Source of the DNA: Locusta migratoria
Taxonomy: Eukaryota; Arthropoda; Insecta; Orthoptera; Acrididae
DNA length: 64,000 nt
Reading direction: 5' to 3'
Assembly: GCA_026315105.1 (NCBI GenBank)
Contig: CM048755.1
Span: forward strand, 760,201,301 to 760,265,300
Of this stretch, positions 55,678 through 64,000 are shown piece by piece. The position numbers and the translations under genes were made by a program. Within the stretch, counting starts at the first letter, position 1, and each line of letters opens with the position of its first letter. Below the pieces are notes generated by a model that saw nothing but the letters and a program-made list of their open reading frames with translations, had not been told where the DNA came from and made no database searches.

Positions 55678-56800
55678 AGTCGCAAATTTGGGGTGATATA
55701 CCATAACCACGCATTTTGATTAAATGCCGTTTGTGAGGTACGGTGTCAAAAGCCTTCTGGAAATCAAGCAATACGTAATCAATTTGAGAACGCTTGTCGA
55801 TAGCACTCATCACTTCGTGTGAGTTAAGAGCTAGTTGTGTTTCGCGTGAACGATATTTTCTAAATCCGTGTTGACCTTTGGTCAATAGCTCATTCTGTTC
55901 GAGATAATTCATAATATTTGAATACAGGTTATGTTCCAAAACCCTGCTGCAAATTGACGTCAATGAAATAGGCCTGTAGTTTAGTGTGTTATTCCTACTG
56001 CCTTTCTTGAATATAGGTGTGACCTGTGCAACTTTCCAATCCTTTGGTACAGATCCTTCTTTGAGAGAGCGATTATATATGGCTGTTAAGTGAGGAGCTA
56101 TCGCATCAGCGTAATTACATAGAAATCTAGTGGGTATGCAGTCCGGACCAGAAGACTTATTATTGTTAAGTGATTTTAGTTGCTGCACTACTCCGATGAT
56201 ATCTACTTCTACGTTACTCATTCTGGCCCCTGTTTGTAATTCGAAATCTGGAATATTGGTTTCGTCTTCTTTGGTGAATGAGTTTCTAAAAGCTGTGTTT
56301 AGTAACTCTGCTTTAGTGACGCTGTCATCGGCAGGATCGACATTACTATCACGTAGTGAGGGTATTGCTTGTGTTTTGTTCCTAGTATATTTAACATACG
56401 ACCAAAATCTCTATGGGTTTTCAGTCAAATTTCGAGAAAGAGTTTCGTTGTGAAAAGTACTGTAGGCATCTCGCATTGAAGTCCTCGCTAAATTTCGAGC
56501 TTCTGTGTAGGATCGATATCCTGGAGATTGTGTGTTCGTTTGAATTTAGCATGCCTTTTCCTTTACTTTTGTAACAGTATCCTGACCTGTTTTTGTGTAC
56601 CAAGGGGGATCACCTCCTTCTTTTATTAATCTATTTGGTGTAAAACTGTCAATTGCTGACGATACCACTTCTTTGAATTAGTCACATTTGGTCTACACTT
56701 ACGTTTAGTGTTAGGAACGAGTGGAAACTGTCTTTCAAGAAGCAATGTATTGTATTTTTATCTGCTTTCCTGAAGAAGTATACTTTTCGTCTATTTTTGG
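55678..56800 (-). pseudogene. CR1 copy B ORF2, linker and RT finger/palm part
   Basis: The minus-strand frame 56221-55676 shows SLNNNKSSGPDCIPTRFLCN, VTPIFKKGSRNNTLNYRPIS then LTSICSRVLEH, and KGQHGFRKYRSRETQL. YVLLDFQKAFDTVPHKRHLI carries the catalytic Asp, and MRGYGISPQICDW-like sequence follows. This long frame is intact for about 180 codons. Upstream (56230-56800) the linker is still recognisable but broken. Confidence 0.88.
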
Positions 56801-56811
56801 TAACTTTGGGC

Positions 56812-58133
56812 GATCGGCGTGTGACGCAATCGCCCTGGCGGCCGAGGTCTGTGGCCTAACTGCGCACAAGTATGTGGTCGGCATCATGGTGGACATCAGC
56901 GGTGCCTTTGACAACCTCTGGTGGCCTTCGCTCTTCTCTCGACTTCGAGAGATGGAGTGCCCAGGGCCGCTTTATGGTTGTCTAAGGGACTACTGTGTAG
57001 GCCGGGAGGTCAGGCTATTATCCCCTAGTGGGGAAGTAAGCAAGGGAGTGACCAAGGGGTGTCCACAGGCCTCCGTCCTGGGGCCACTCTTTTGGGACGT
57101 GAACATGGAGCCACTGTTATACGACTTGAAAAACAGTCAAGATGCACTAGAGGTAATAGCCTACGCTGAAGACCTCCTCCTTATGGTCGGTGGCAAGAGC
57201 CGTGAGGAACTGGAACGCATAATTGCTAATACCATTAACATTTTGACCTCGTGGTGTCAAAGAACAAAATTGTCCATAGCGCCAAACAAATCAACCTATC
57301 TTCTTTTGAAAGGCAGTTAGAAACCCAACTGTTCGAATAAACGGAGTATCAGTTATAAGAAGACCCAAAGCCAGATACCTGGGCGTAATACTGGACGAGC
57401 GCTGGAATTTCGCGGCCCATGTGGATGCAATTGCAGCAGAGCCCTGGTAGGGATTGGGCAGAGAAGGTTCCTCCTCCCACCCAATCTCATTAAACTTTAC
57501 CACAACAGTATTCTGACATCCATCATGGGCTACGGATCTGGCAGCTGGGCCCACAGACTCACTAGGGTGGCGCCTGCAACGGCGGTGAGAAGAGTTCAGA
57601 GAAGTTTCCTCCTTCATTCAATTGGGGCATACAGGACGTTCCCGGGCGGCGCCCTCTTGGTGCTGATGGGGCTTTGTCCTTTAGATATCAAGATTCGGGA
57701 GCTGGCGGCGGCGTACTGGCTGAAAAAGGGAAATGGGGACAAAATACAGGAGATCATGGAAGCCAGGGTGGAGGGGAAAAGGGAAATCGAAATTCGGGGA
57801 CTAGAAATTTGGCAAAACATCTGGAACCAGGACAACACTGGAAGGAGGACACACCAGTTCATCCCAAATGTGTCAGAAAGACTTAAAATGGGATACTTCC
57901 AGCCAAGCAGAGGATTGATTCACTTTCTCACCGACCATGGCCCGTACCCGAAGTATCTATGTCGGTTCAGGAAACGGGCGACTCCAGAGTGTGGCTGTGG
58001 AGTTCCGGAAGGAACTCCAGAACACGTCACTTTCGAGTGTCCTACATACGATCATATTGTCTCTCATCTCAGACTACAACTAACCGACAAAATCTCAAAC
58101 CACATCAGACATGAATTTGTAAACCTATTATGA
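56812..58133 (+). pseudogene. R1-clade-like RT and C-terminal domain
   Basis: The first frame reads GIMVDISGAFDNLWWPSLFS (palm A Asp), GVTKGCPQASVLGPLFWDV and IAYAEDLLLMVGG (the usual YADD is YAED). After a stop near 57318 other frames give RRPKARYLGVILDERWNF and, from 57525, GYGSGSWAHRL, RRVQRSFLLHSIGAYRTFPG and ALLVLMGLCPLDIKIREL. CGCGVPEGTPEHVTFECP is the terminal Cys/His motif. Block order and wording fit R1-clade elements. It lacks endonuclease and ORF1. Confidence 0.85.
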
Positions 58134-58679
58134 GACATTTTTTCCAGGCATGACTGCTGCACCAGGCCGTGCCGCCGGGGTACTCCGCCGTGCCCTGGAT
58201 CAGGAGGACTGAGTGCAGCCAAATCACCGATTGCGACGCTAGATATAAGTTAGATTAAGTTAGGCTTAAGAGAGAACACGACAACAACACAAGGACTGCA
58301 GTGCAAAAGGCCAGCCCAGTGCCAGGGGCACGCCCTCCGGAATTAGTTCGGGGGGCACAGGCCAACCAATAGGTTTGTACATTACTGGCACACCTGTAAG
58401 CACTGCAGGGGGGGGGGACATAAAATAAGACACTAAACGTAGCAATAGCGACTTCCACATGAAACACAACATGCCAACGGACCCTGCATGACACAGCACG
58501 TACGGCAGACACAACAGCAAAAACAAAACGTACCATGTAGCTCAGTAGAAACATTAGAAGTAGCATAAAAAGCACAAAAAATGTAGTAGCATAAGAAGAC
58601 CCATTTATGTATTGGTATTGGGTTGTTGTATAATTAAAAGAATAATTGAAATAAATGTTTTCAGAAATAAATAAATATA
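58134..58679 (+). other. 3' UTR of the R1-like LINE
   Basis: Non-coding region after the last codons, with a run of about 10 G near 58410. It ends in the A-rich tail at the target duplication. Confidence 0.6.
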
Positions 58680-58690
58680 TAACTTTGGGC

Positions 58691-59480
58691 TTTCGATATT
58701 CAATCTCGCTACGACAGCTCTGTGTTCACTAATACCTGTATCCGTTTTTATGCTCGTTATGAGCTCAGGATTATTTGTTGCTATGAGATCAATAGTGTTT
58801 TGACATCCATGTTCAATTCTAGTTGGCTCATGAACTAAGTGTTCGATGTAATTCTCAGAGAATGCGTTGAGTACAGTTTCGCACGATGTTTTATTGGTAC
58901 CTCATGATTTGTAAGTATAATTTCGACAACAGACTGAGGGTAAATTAAAATCACCGCCCACTATTATTATGTGAGTCGGGTACGTGTTTGCAATTAGACA
59001 CAGATTTTCTTTGAATATTTCTGCTATTGTATCATCAGAGTCGGGGGGGGGGGCGGCATTAAAAGGAACCAATAATTAACTTTTTTTACGATTTTCGAGT
59101 ACTACCTTTACCCATAACAACTCACAGGAACTATCAACTGCAACTTCACTGCTCGATAGACTACTTTTGACGACGACAACTAAGGCGCTCCAGTCACGGT
59201 CTCCACGGCCACTACGGTTGGGGGTTCGAATCCCCCTTCGGGCATGGATATTTGTGCCGTCCTAGTTCGTAAGTAGTTCATAGGTAGTTTGTAAGTTTAG
59301 GGACTGATGACCCCGTAGTTAAGTCCCATAGACTATACAAACATTTGAATTTGAACGACGACAAACACGCCTCCACGTATTTTGTTTAATCTATCCTTGC
59401 TGAAAACAGATATTTCGCAAATACTTCTGCTGAACTAGACCTACATTTCTCCTGTGATCCACCTGCATCCTTTCAGACAG
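58691..59480 (-). pseudogene. CR1 copy B ORF2, endonuclease part
   Basis: The minus strand encodes THIIIVGGDFNLPSVCC (GDFNLP catalytic block, near 58939-58960) and downstream EHLVHEPTRIEHGCQNTIDL-like and TGISEHRAVVARLNIES-like coding. It is interrupted by a SINE at 59180-59354 and a G run near 59044, with frames broken. Confidence 0.75.
59180..59354 (+). mobile_element. tRNA-headed SINE, family A, 5'-truncated
   Basis: It begins at CTAAGGCGCTCCAGTCACGG, lacking about 25 bp of the head including the A box. The 3' end reads CATTTGAATTTG. The duplication ACGACGACAA is at 59170-59179 and 59355-59364. Confidence 0.92.
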
Positions 59481-59502
59481 CCCATTTAGTGTTTCCTCTA
59501 CC

Positions 59503-59504
<2 letters not shown>

Positions 59505-59545
<41 letters not shown>
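59505..59545. repeat. 41-bp poly(A) tract between CR1 ORF1 and ORF2
   Basis: An uninterrupted A run on the plus strand (poly-U in the LINE RNA) sits between the ORF1 stop and the ORF2 start of CR1 copy B. At the corresponding place copy A has only about 7 A (near 32880), so this is probably a slippage expansion. Confidence 0.9.
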
Positions 59546-59546
<1 letters not shown>

Positions 59547-59690
59547 GCCCAGTCCACGCCACACAGCCCCCGCTACCCGTGTAGCCGCTTCTTGCGTGTA
59601 GTGGACTCCTGACCTATTCAACGAAACCTGGAACCCCACCACCCGATGGCGCAAGTGAAGGAATCTGCAGCCTACACGGTCGCAGAACCG

Positions 59691-60480
59691 TCAGAGCCTC
59701 TGATTCAGACACTCCACTCGGCTCTGTACCAGAGGTCCACAGTCGATCCTGTCGACTCTGCTGCAGATGGTGAGCTCTGCTTTCATCTTGCAAGCAAGAC
59801 TGACATTCTTTACTACTTCAGATAGCCGCTCAAAACTTGAGAGAATCTCTTCAGATTCGAAGCGACACACATCATTGGTACCAACGTGAGCCACCACCTG
59901 CAGTTGGCTGCACTCCGTATCCTTCATGGGATCTGGAAGGACCCGTTCCACATCTGGAATGACCCCACCCAGTATGCACACGGAGTGCACGCTGGCCTTC
60001 TTCCCCTCCATGTCAGCCATCTCTCTTAGGGGCTCCATTATCCACCTAACGTTGGAGCTCCCGACTACAAACAAACACACCCTCTGTGAAAGCCTGGATC
60101 TTGCAGGTTGAGTGGTGACCTCAGGGTGAGAGACACCATTTGGCTCAGGAACGTTGTCCTGAACAGATAGCGCCTCAAACCTGTTCGCAAGAAGAACCCG
60201 GAATTTCCTGCGCCTCCTGCCACGCACTGGAGCAACCTCCCACGCAACCACGGGCGGGGTGTCTGCCTCATTGTTGGTAGTATCAGGGCATGGCGCCGCC
60301 GCAGGCCGATCGGTGGAGACGGGAGTCCGTTCGGTCCCCACTACGGGCCAACAACAACGACGCCCCTAGATCGCAGCCTCCAGCTGCGCAGCCGAGGTTA
60401 ACACAGCTCGAAGCTGGGAGCGAAGTGTCACCAGCTCAGACTGCCTCCGCACACAGCAGTTACAGTCCCTAGACACGATT
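59691..60480 (-). pseudogene. CR1 copy B ORF1 with SGNH hydrolase (esterase) domain
   Basis: The 216-codon minus-strand frame (60341-59691) shows a basic RGRRRRKFRVLLANRFEAL stretch and VCLFVVGSSNVRWIMEPL (block I, GDSxxR with Asp replaced by Ser). CILGGVIPDVERVLPDP and LQVVAHVGTNDVCRFESEEI (intact GTND block) follow, then a C-terminal VQSRVECLNQRL. Upstream in another frame (to about 60470) CNCCVRRQSELVTLRSQLRA resembles the Cys-pair coiled-coil start of copy A. The frame is unusually long for this window but its N-terminus is frameshifted. Confidence 0.85.
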
Positions 60481-60714
60481 ACAGTGCCGAGAAAACAAAA
60501 AACTACTGTCGCGATATACTCAAAGGAAGACTATACTGTTTATTAAAACGCGAATTTGAATCTAATAGGCACGAGGGCACAGTATAAATTTACAAACTGA
60601 AACGAAAACGCGTAGACAAAAATCAAAATACTGTATGTCGCTTTTAATCAGAAGCCGGTTTCACTTACGGAATATGAAGGCCGCGTCTGCTGTGAATCAG
60701 AAGGCGGTTAAATA

Positions 60715-60990
60715 GATTGGTGTAAAGGAATACATTGAAGCAATTCAGAGGCGGACCGTTAGAATTGTTACTGTTAGGTTCGATCAGCATGCGAATCTCA
60801 CAGGGATAATTCGGGAACCCAAACTGAAGTCCTTGGAGGGAAAGTGACGTTCTATTCGAGAAAATTTACGACATACTCGAATTGGGAGAAGCACACAGAA
60901 AATTGTGGGATAGAAAATTTGCAAGCTGAACGGAACTAGAGTTGTCCATGGTCCTTTGGAGGATATGGGATTGATATCAGACTCGATTGT
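60715..60990 (+). pseudogene. CR1-type ORF2 C-terminal scrap
   Basis: The plus strand reads KEYIEAIQRRTVRIVTVRFD then QHANLTGIIREPKLKSLEGK, matching the CR1 block that follows the RT (IERIQRRAARFV-like). Stops follow at once. Confidence 0.65.
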
Positions 60991-61025
60991 TTGCTTGTAA
61001 TTGTAAGTGTCGTTACACTTAGGAA

Positions 61026-61227
61026 AAAAATGTTCAAATGTCTGTAAATCTATCGGACCAAACTGCGTGGTCATCAGTCCGTAGCTTACAAACTACTTAA
61101 ACCTAGGTAAACTAACCTACGGACAAACACACACACCCATGCCCTAGGGAGGACTCGAACCTCCACGGCGAGCAACCGCGCGCTCCGCAGCGAGGTGCTT
61201 TAGACCGCTCGGCTACTCCACCGCGGC
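61026..61227 (-). mobile_element. tRNA-headed SINE, family C
   Basis: Complete C-type copy, with GCGAGCAACCGCGCGCTCCG in the head on the plus strand. The 12-bp duplication TACACTTAGGAA is at 61014-61025 and 61228-61239. Confidence 0.94.
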
Positions 61228-61389
61228 TACACTTAGGAACTGTTTAAACGAACCATAATATGACGCAGCCAGCGGCTCCTTCTGTACAGGCGGCAATCAT
61301 TGTAACTATTTTCGATTGAGGAATTTCCCCTCTAAATGAGAAAATATTTTGTCGACGGACAATAGATCCGTCTACAAAGAGAGAAATTC

Positions 61390-61588
61390 AAAATGTTCAA
61401 ATGTTTTACAGCTTATGGGACTTAACTACGGGGTCATCAGTCCCTAAACTTACAAACTACTTATGAAGTAGCTAATCCTAAGAACGGCACAAATATCCAT
61501 GCCCGAGGGGGGATTCGAACTCCCGACCGTAGTGGCCGTGCAGACCGTGACTGGAGCGCCTCAGTCTCCTCGGCCACCGCGGCCGGCG
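61390..61588 (-). mobile_element. tRNA-headed SINE, family A
   Basis: Complete head, body and tail. The flanking duplication is not clear. Confidence 0.9.
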
Positions 61589-61599
61589 TTGCAACATTT

Positions 61600-62514
61600 G
61601 CGCAACAGTTCTACCGAGAATGTTCTGTTTTTTGTTTACTGGAATTCAGCTTCCGCGAGGTTGGAAGCCACATCTTTGCCACGATGTCCTCACTCTCCAG
61701 AATCGTCGCAACGGGTAAAAGTCCTGCCCCAAGCCTATAAGCCTATAAGCCTATGGAGCTCTGGTTGCTGAAGATTAAATTTCTTTTACTCTACCGCAAG
61801 ATCTTTCAATGTCTGAATCCGGTAAAAAGTCACGTAAAAGGTAAACTCTCGGATAGGCCGAGAAGTCTTTAGAGGCACCAAAAAATGAAAAACATAAATA
61901 AAAGAAAATACTATAAAACTTAGTTCTGACGAAGGAAAGAAATTAGTATGTTGCTCTACAGGGGAAATCCCTACAGTCTGTTTTGTGACTCATCGAAAGA
62001 AAGAAAGAAAGAAAAAAATCTGACAATTTAGTTATTCATATACCTTATTAGGATGGATAGTTTGCTCCTAGGCAGTATCCCTCTTGTTTCCGTAGCACTA
62101 CCGTAATGTCAAAACAAATATTTCCATATCTACAAGGCGGCCGTACTGGTACTTATGTGGTAACACTGTTGTTTCATTCTCTCTCGTCGTAAGCGCAAGG
62201 GTAGGAGACATTCTTCTTCACTATGAAGGGTTGGCAAACCAAACTGGCATGGAAAATAATTGATGCATCTTGAGATAGGCAAATAATCCTTACTCAGGGA
62301 GAGTAATGTTAGTTGAGTTGCGCATGAAATATTTTTCCACCAGTTTTACTTAGCCCTCCCTATACTAGCTTTGAATTTTGTTTGCATTTATTCAGTATAC
62401 ATTTCAACATCAACTTCTGTTGATAGAGACAGGTTGTCTAACTAAATCAGATGGCACTGAGTGAATTAAATCAGGAAACGAGACTCTCAAAGGAATAGCT
62501 TACCACTTCTTTCA
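61600..62514. other. no gene; small simple repeats
   Basis: Three GCCTATAA units occur near 61734-61757 and an (AAAG)n run near 61996-62018. Nothing else is recognisable. Confidence 0.45.
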
Positions 62515-62830
62515 GTACTCTGCAGTTCACAATTAAGTGCCTGGCGGAGAGCTCATCGAATTTTAACGGCCTTCATATTTAATTGGTTTATCTTGTAGAT
62601 TTTTAACGGATTCCTCTTAGTATCATGTGGACAAATTCACAGTTTCCATTATCTAGGGAGAATTGTCAATCTTCACCATTATCTAAATGGTTAATCAGTT
62701 GGTTTTGACCTCATGACTTTGCTAGACGATAAATAACAGCAAACAGCCTAAGAGAGCTGCTCAGATTTTCTCCTAAATCTTGGATGAAGGTGAAGAGCAG
62801 CAGACACGGCTCTGGGAGACGCCAGATATC
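62515..62830 (-). mobile_element. CR1-type LINE 3' fragment
   Basis: GTGCCTGGCGGAGAGCTCAT, TTGGTTTATCTTGTAGA and AGCCTAAGAGAGCTGCTCAG align in order with CR1 copy B around 54390 and 54970-55400 in the same orientation, with internal deletions. The second part encodes the remnant of the LFADD-AIYRL segment. Confidence 0.75.
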
Positions 62831-62864
62831 AGCTGCGTATGTATAACTACGTGTTTCGTTGGAA

Positions 62865-62980
62865 GGCTGCTGCATTACATTGTACGTTACGTTGTATGTT
62901 TTACAGACTGCGTTTTGCACGTTTTTACAACGTCTGTCGGCACTGATAATCACTTGAGATACCACATGCTTCGTGATAAG
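62865..62980 (+). repeat. inverted repeat, left arm
   Basis: GCTGCTGCATTACATTGTAC to CACTTGAGATACCACATGCT is complementary, with scattered mismatches, to 63541-63656. The spacer of about 560 bp contains a SINE. Confidence 0.75.
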
Positions 62981-63049
62981 AGTCGTGTTTGCAATAGGTC
63001 CCACGTGCGTTACCGTATATGTAGAAAAAATGGGAACTTAAAACGAAGA

Positions 63050-63253
63050 TGTTCAAATGTCCAAGTGTTTCTTAAGCTTATGAGACTTAACTGCGGGGTC
63101 ATCAGTCCCTAAACTTACAAAATACTTACAAACTGCCTTATACTAAAGACAACACAAACATCAATTCCCGAGGGAGGATTCGAACCCCCGACGGAGGACG
63201 GCCTCGCACATCGGAGCATAGCGCATCAATGCGCTCGGACACTCCGCCGCGGC
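63050..63253 (-). mobile_element. tRNA-headed SINE, family B
   Basis: Complete B-type copy. The flanks AAAACGAAGAT (63040-63050) and AAAAAGGAGAT (63254-63264) match at 9 of 11 positions, a plausible aged duplication. Confidence 0.9.
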
Positions 63254-63540
63254 AAAAAGGAGATATCAATCTATTTGAAGTATGGAACAAATATTAAAAA
63301 AGTAATGTGTGTAATTAACACTGGGCAATCTTAATTACGTTTCTTTACTTTCTGTTTCATTTAGAGAAAACTAATGTTGAAGAGAATCCAAGGCAGATTC
63401 GTTTGCCATCTCTTCTTGGCTGAGGTTGTTTGCTCACGGACAATTACAGAAATGTCAGGAGGGAAACGGTGTCCGCGCATAGCCTTCTGCTATGAGGCGC
63501 CGGCCAGTCTAATGTGCCTGGACGACTTTTAATCCGGATG

Positions 63541-63656
63541 CTTACCACCAAGCGTGATGTATCTCAAGTGATTACCAGTGTCGTCAGTCGTTTTAGAAAC
63601 GTGCAACATGCAGTCTGTAGAACAAACGAAGCAAAGTACAATGTAATGCAGAAGCC
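63541..63656 (-). repeat. inverted repeat, right arm
   Basis: Reverse-complement partner of 62865-62980. It could be a second, oppositely oriented copy of a dispersed repeat or the other end of one element. Confidence 0.75.
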
Positions 63657-64000
63657 AAACACACAGCTGTAAACTGTGTCTTGTATGGGACAGAGGTGCC
63701 CGGTAGCTTGTCTGGGAGCAAACTGCAGAGGGGAAGGAGTGACGATAGCAAAGGGAAAGGAAGAAAGACTGCATTGGCTGAGGGCCCCGCCCCTGGCGTC
63801 TGGGGGTCCAAGTAGACATTGCCAGCAGCTGCTTGTGGGGCCACTGCAGTCGAATGCCGTGCTGACAAATCATCTCTCGATGCCGCTGGCAGGGTTAGGA
63901 CCGAGTGCTACCTCGTTGACAGGATCATTGGCCATTAGGAAACCAACCGACGAAGACTGAGCTGGCCTTAGGCAGCAACCGTATTCAATGTTGTGAAGAC
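63657..64000. other. no recognisable feature
   Basis: A GC-moderate tail of the window with open frames on both strands but no recognised domain. Confidence 0.35.

Larger units (their letters stand above)
56812..58679 (+). mobile_element. R1-like LINE, 5'-truncated, inserted in CR1 copy B
   Basis: The insert is flanked by the 11-bp duplication TAACTTTGGGC at 56801-56811 and 58680-58690. It starts in mid-RT and ends with an A-rich AAATAAATAAATATAT tail. Removing it rejoins CR1 copy B. Confidence 0.9.
54346..60480 (-). mobile_element. CR1-type LINE, copy B, near full length, with four inserts
   Basis: Read on the minus strand: ORF1 (SGNH), endonuclease, RT, C-terminal domain, then 3' UTR ending near 54346 in ATCTACATCTACATG-inverse, a (GATGTA)n-type tail. 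Inserts are SINEs at 59180-59354, 55543-55677 and 55118-55317 and an R1-like LINE at 56812-58679. Its 3' UTR differs from copy A, so it is a different subfamily. Confidence 0.82.

Noticed and set aside
58255..58575. 106-codon hydrophobic minus-strand frame
   Set aside because: It is antisense to the 3' UTR of the R1-like LINE and has no motif.
1..64000. CRISPR arrays, bacterial operons or phage genes
   Set aside because: No regularly spaced direct repeats with unique spacers and no bacterial gene organisation; the sequence is clearly of animal type.

Overview
This looks like intergenic or intronic DNA from a very large insect genome, and the repeat content best fits a grasshopper or locust (Orthoptera, Acrididae, Schistocerca-like). 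The host assignment is an inference from the dense tRNA-headed SINEs and from the CR1, RTE, R1-like, I-like, Penelope, hAT and Tc1/mariner remnants. I found no host protein-coding gene, rRNA, functional tRNA gene or CRISPR. Almost every reading frame that resembles a protein belongs to a decayed transposable element.

Layout. 0-6 kb: SINEs, (CT)n and (AT)n microsatellites and unannotated AT-rich DNA. 6.0-8.0 kb: a 1.96-kb element with terminal inverted repeats (TIRs) and an apparent TTA target duplication. 8.3-8.9 kb: a Tc1/IS630-like transposase remnant with one terminus. 9-14 kb: mostly single-copy-looking DNA with SINEs. 14.9-15.5 kb: an unnamed repeat called U1 here, followed by a CpG-rich 26-bp minisatellite. 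16.28-19.07 kb: a hAT-type element with a perfect 8-bp target duplication, containing two SINEs and a mariner-like pseudogene. 19.3-21.5 kb: a second U1 copy carrying a SINE and a 1.6-kb foldback transposon with a 9-bp target duplication. 24.3-25.8 kb: a plus-strand CR1 fragment with two SINEs. 26.6-27.3 kb: a DDE transposase remnant. 27.5-28.0 kb: a second type of tRNA-SINE containing a perfect hairpin.

28.8-34 kb: a minus-strand CR1 LINE with an SGNH-esterase ORF1 and EN/RT ORF2, split by an RTE-like LINE and a SINE. 36.0-36.7 kb: a Penelope-like RT fragment abutting a hAT-like terminus. 36.8-38.0 kb: SINEs, including one inserted in the B box of another. 38.1-39.75 kb: a hAT (ZMYM1-like) transposase pseudogene. 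39.8-42.7 kb: RTE and CR1 fragments with SINEs. 45.4-51.2 kb: an apparently full-length I-group LINE on the minus strand (ORF1 with CCHC knuckles, ORF2 with EN, RT and RNase H) bounded by an 11-bp target duplication. 51.7-52.2 kb: a piggyBac-like MITE. 53.7-60.5 kb: CR1 sequences in both orientations; the large minus-strand copy is split by an R1-like LINE and three SINEs. 60.5-64 kb: CR1 pieces, SINEs and an inverted repeat.

Taken together, the elements form an insertion stratigraphy. Many insertion boundaries are fixed by target-site duplications readable directly from the sequence, so relative ages can be ordered. No intact autonomous element was found: every recognised LINE and transposase reading frame carries stops, frameshifts, truncation or altered catalytic residues. 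The LINEs are the likely source of the machinery that moved the SINEs, but the specific SINE-LINE pairing is not shown here.
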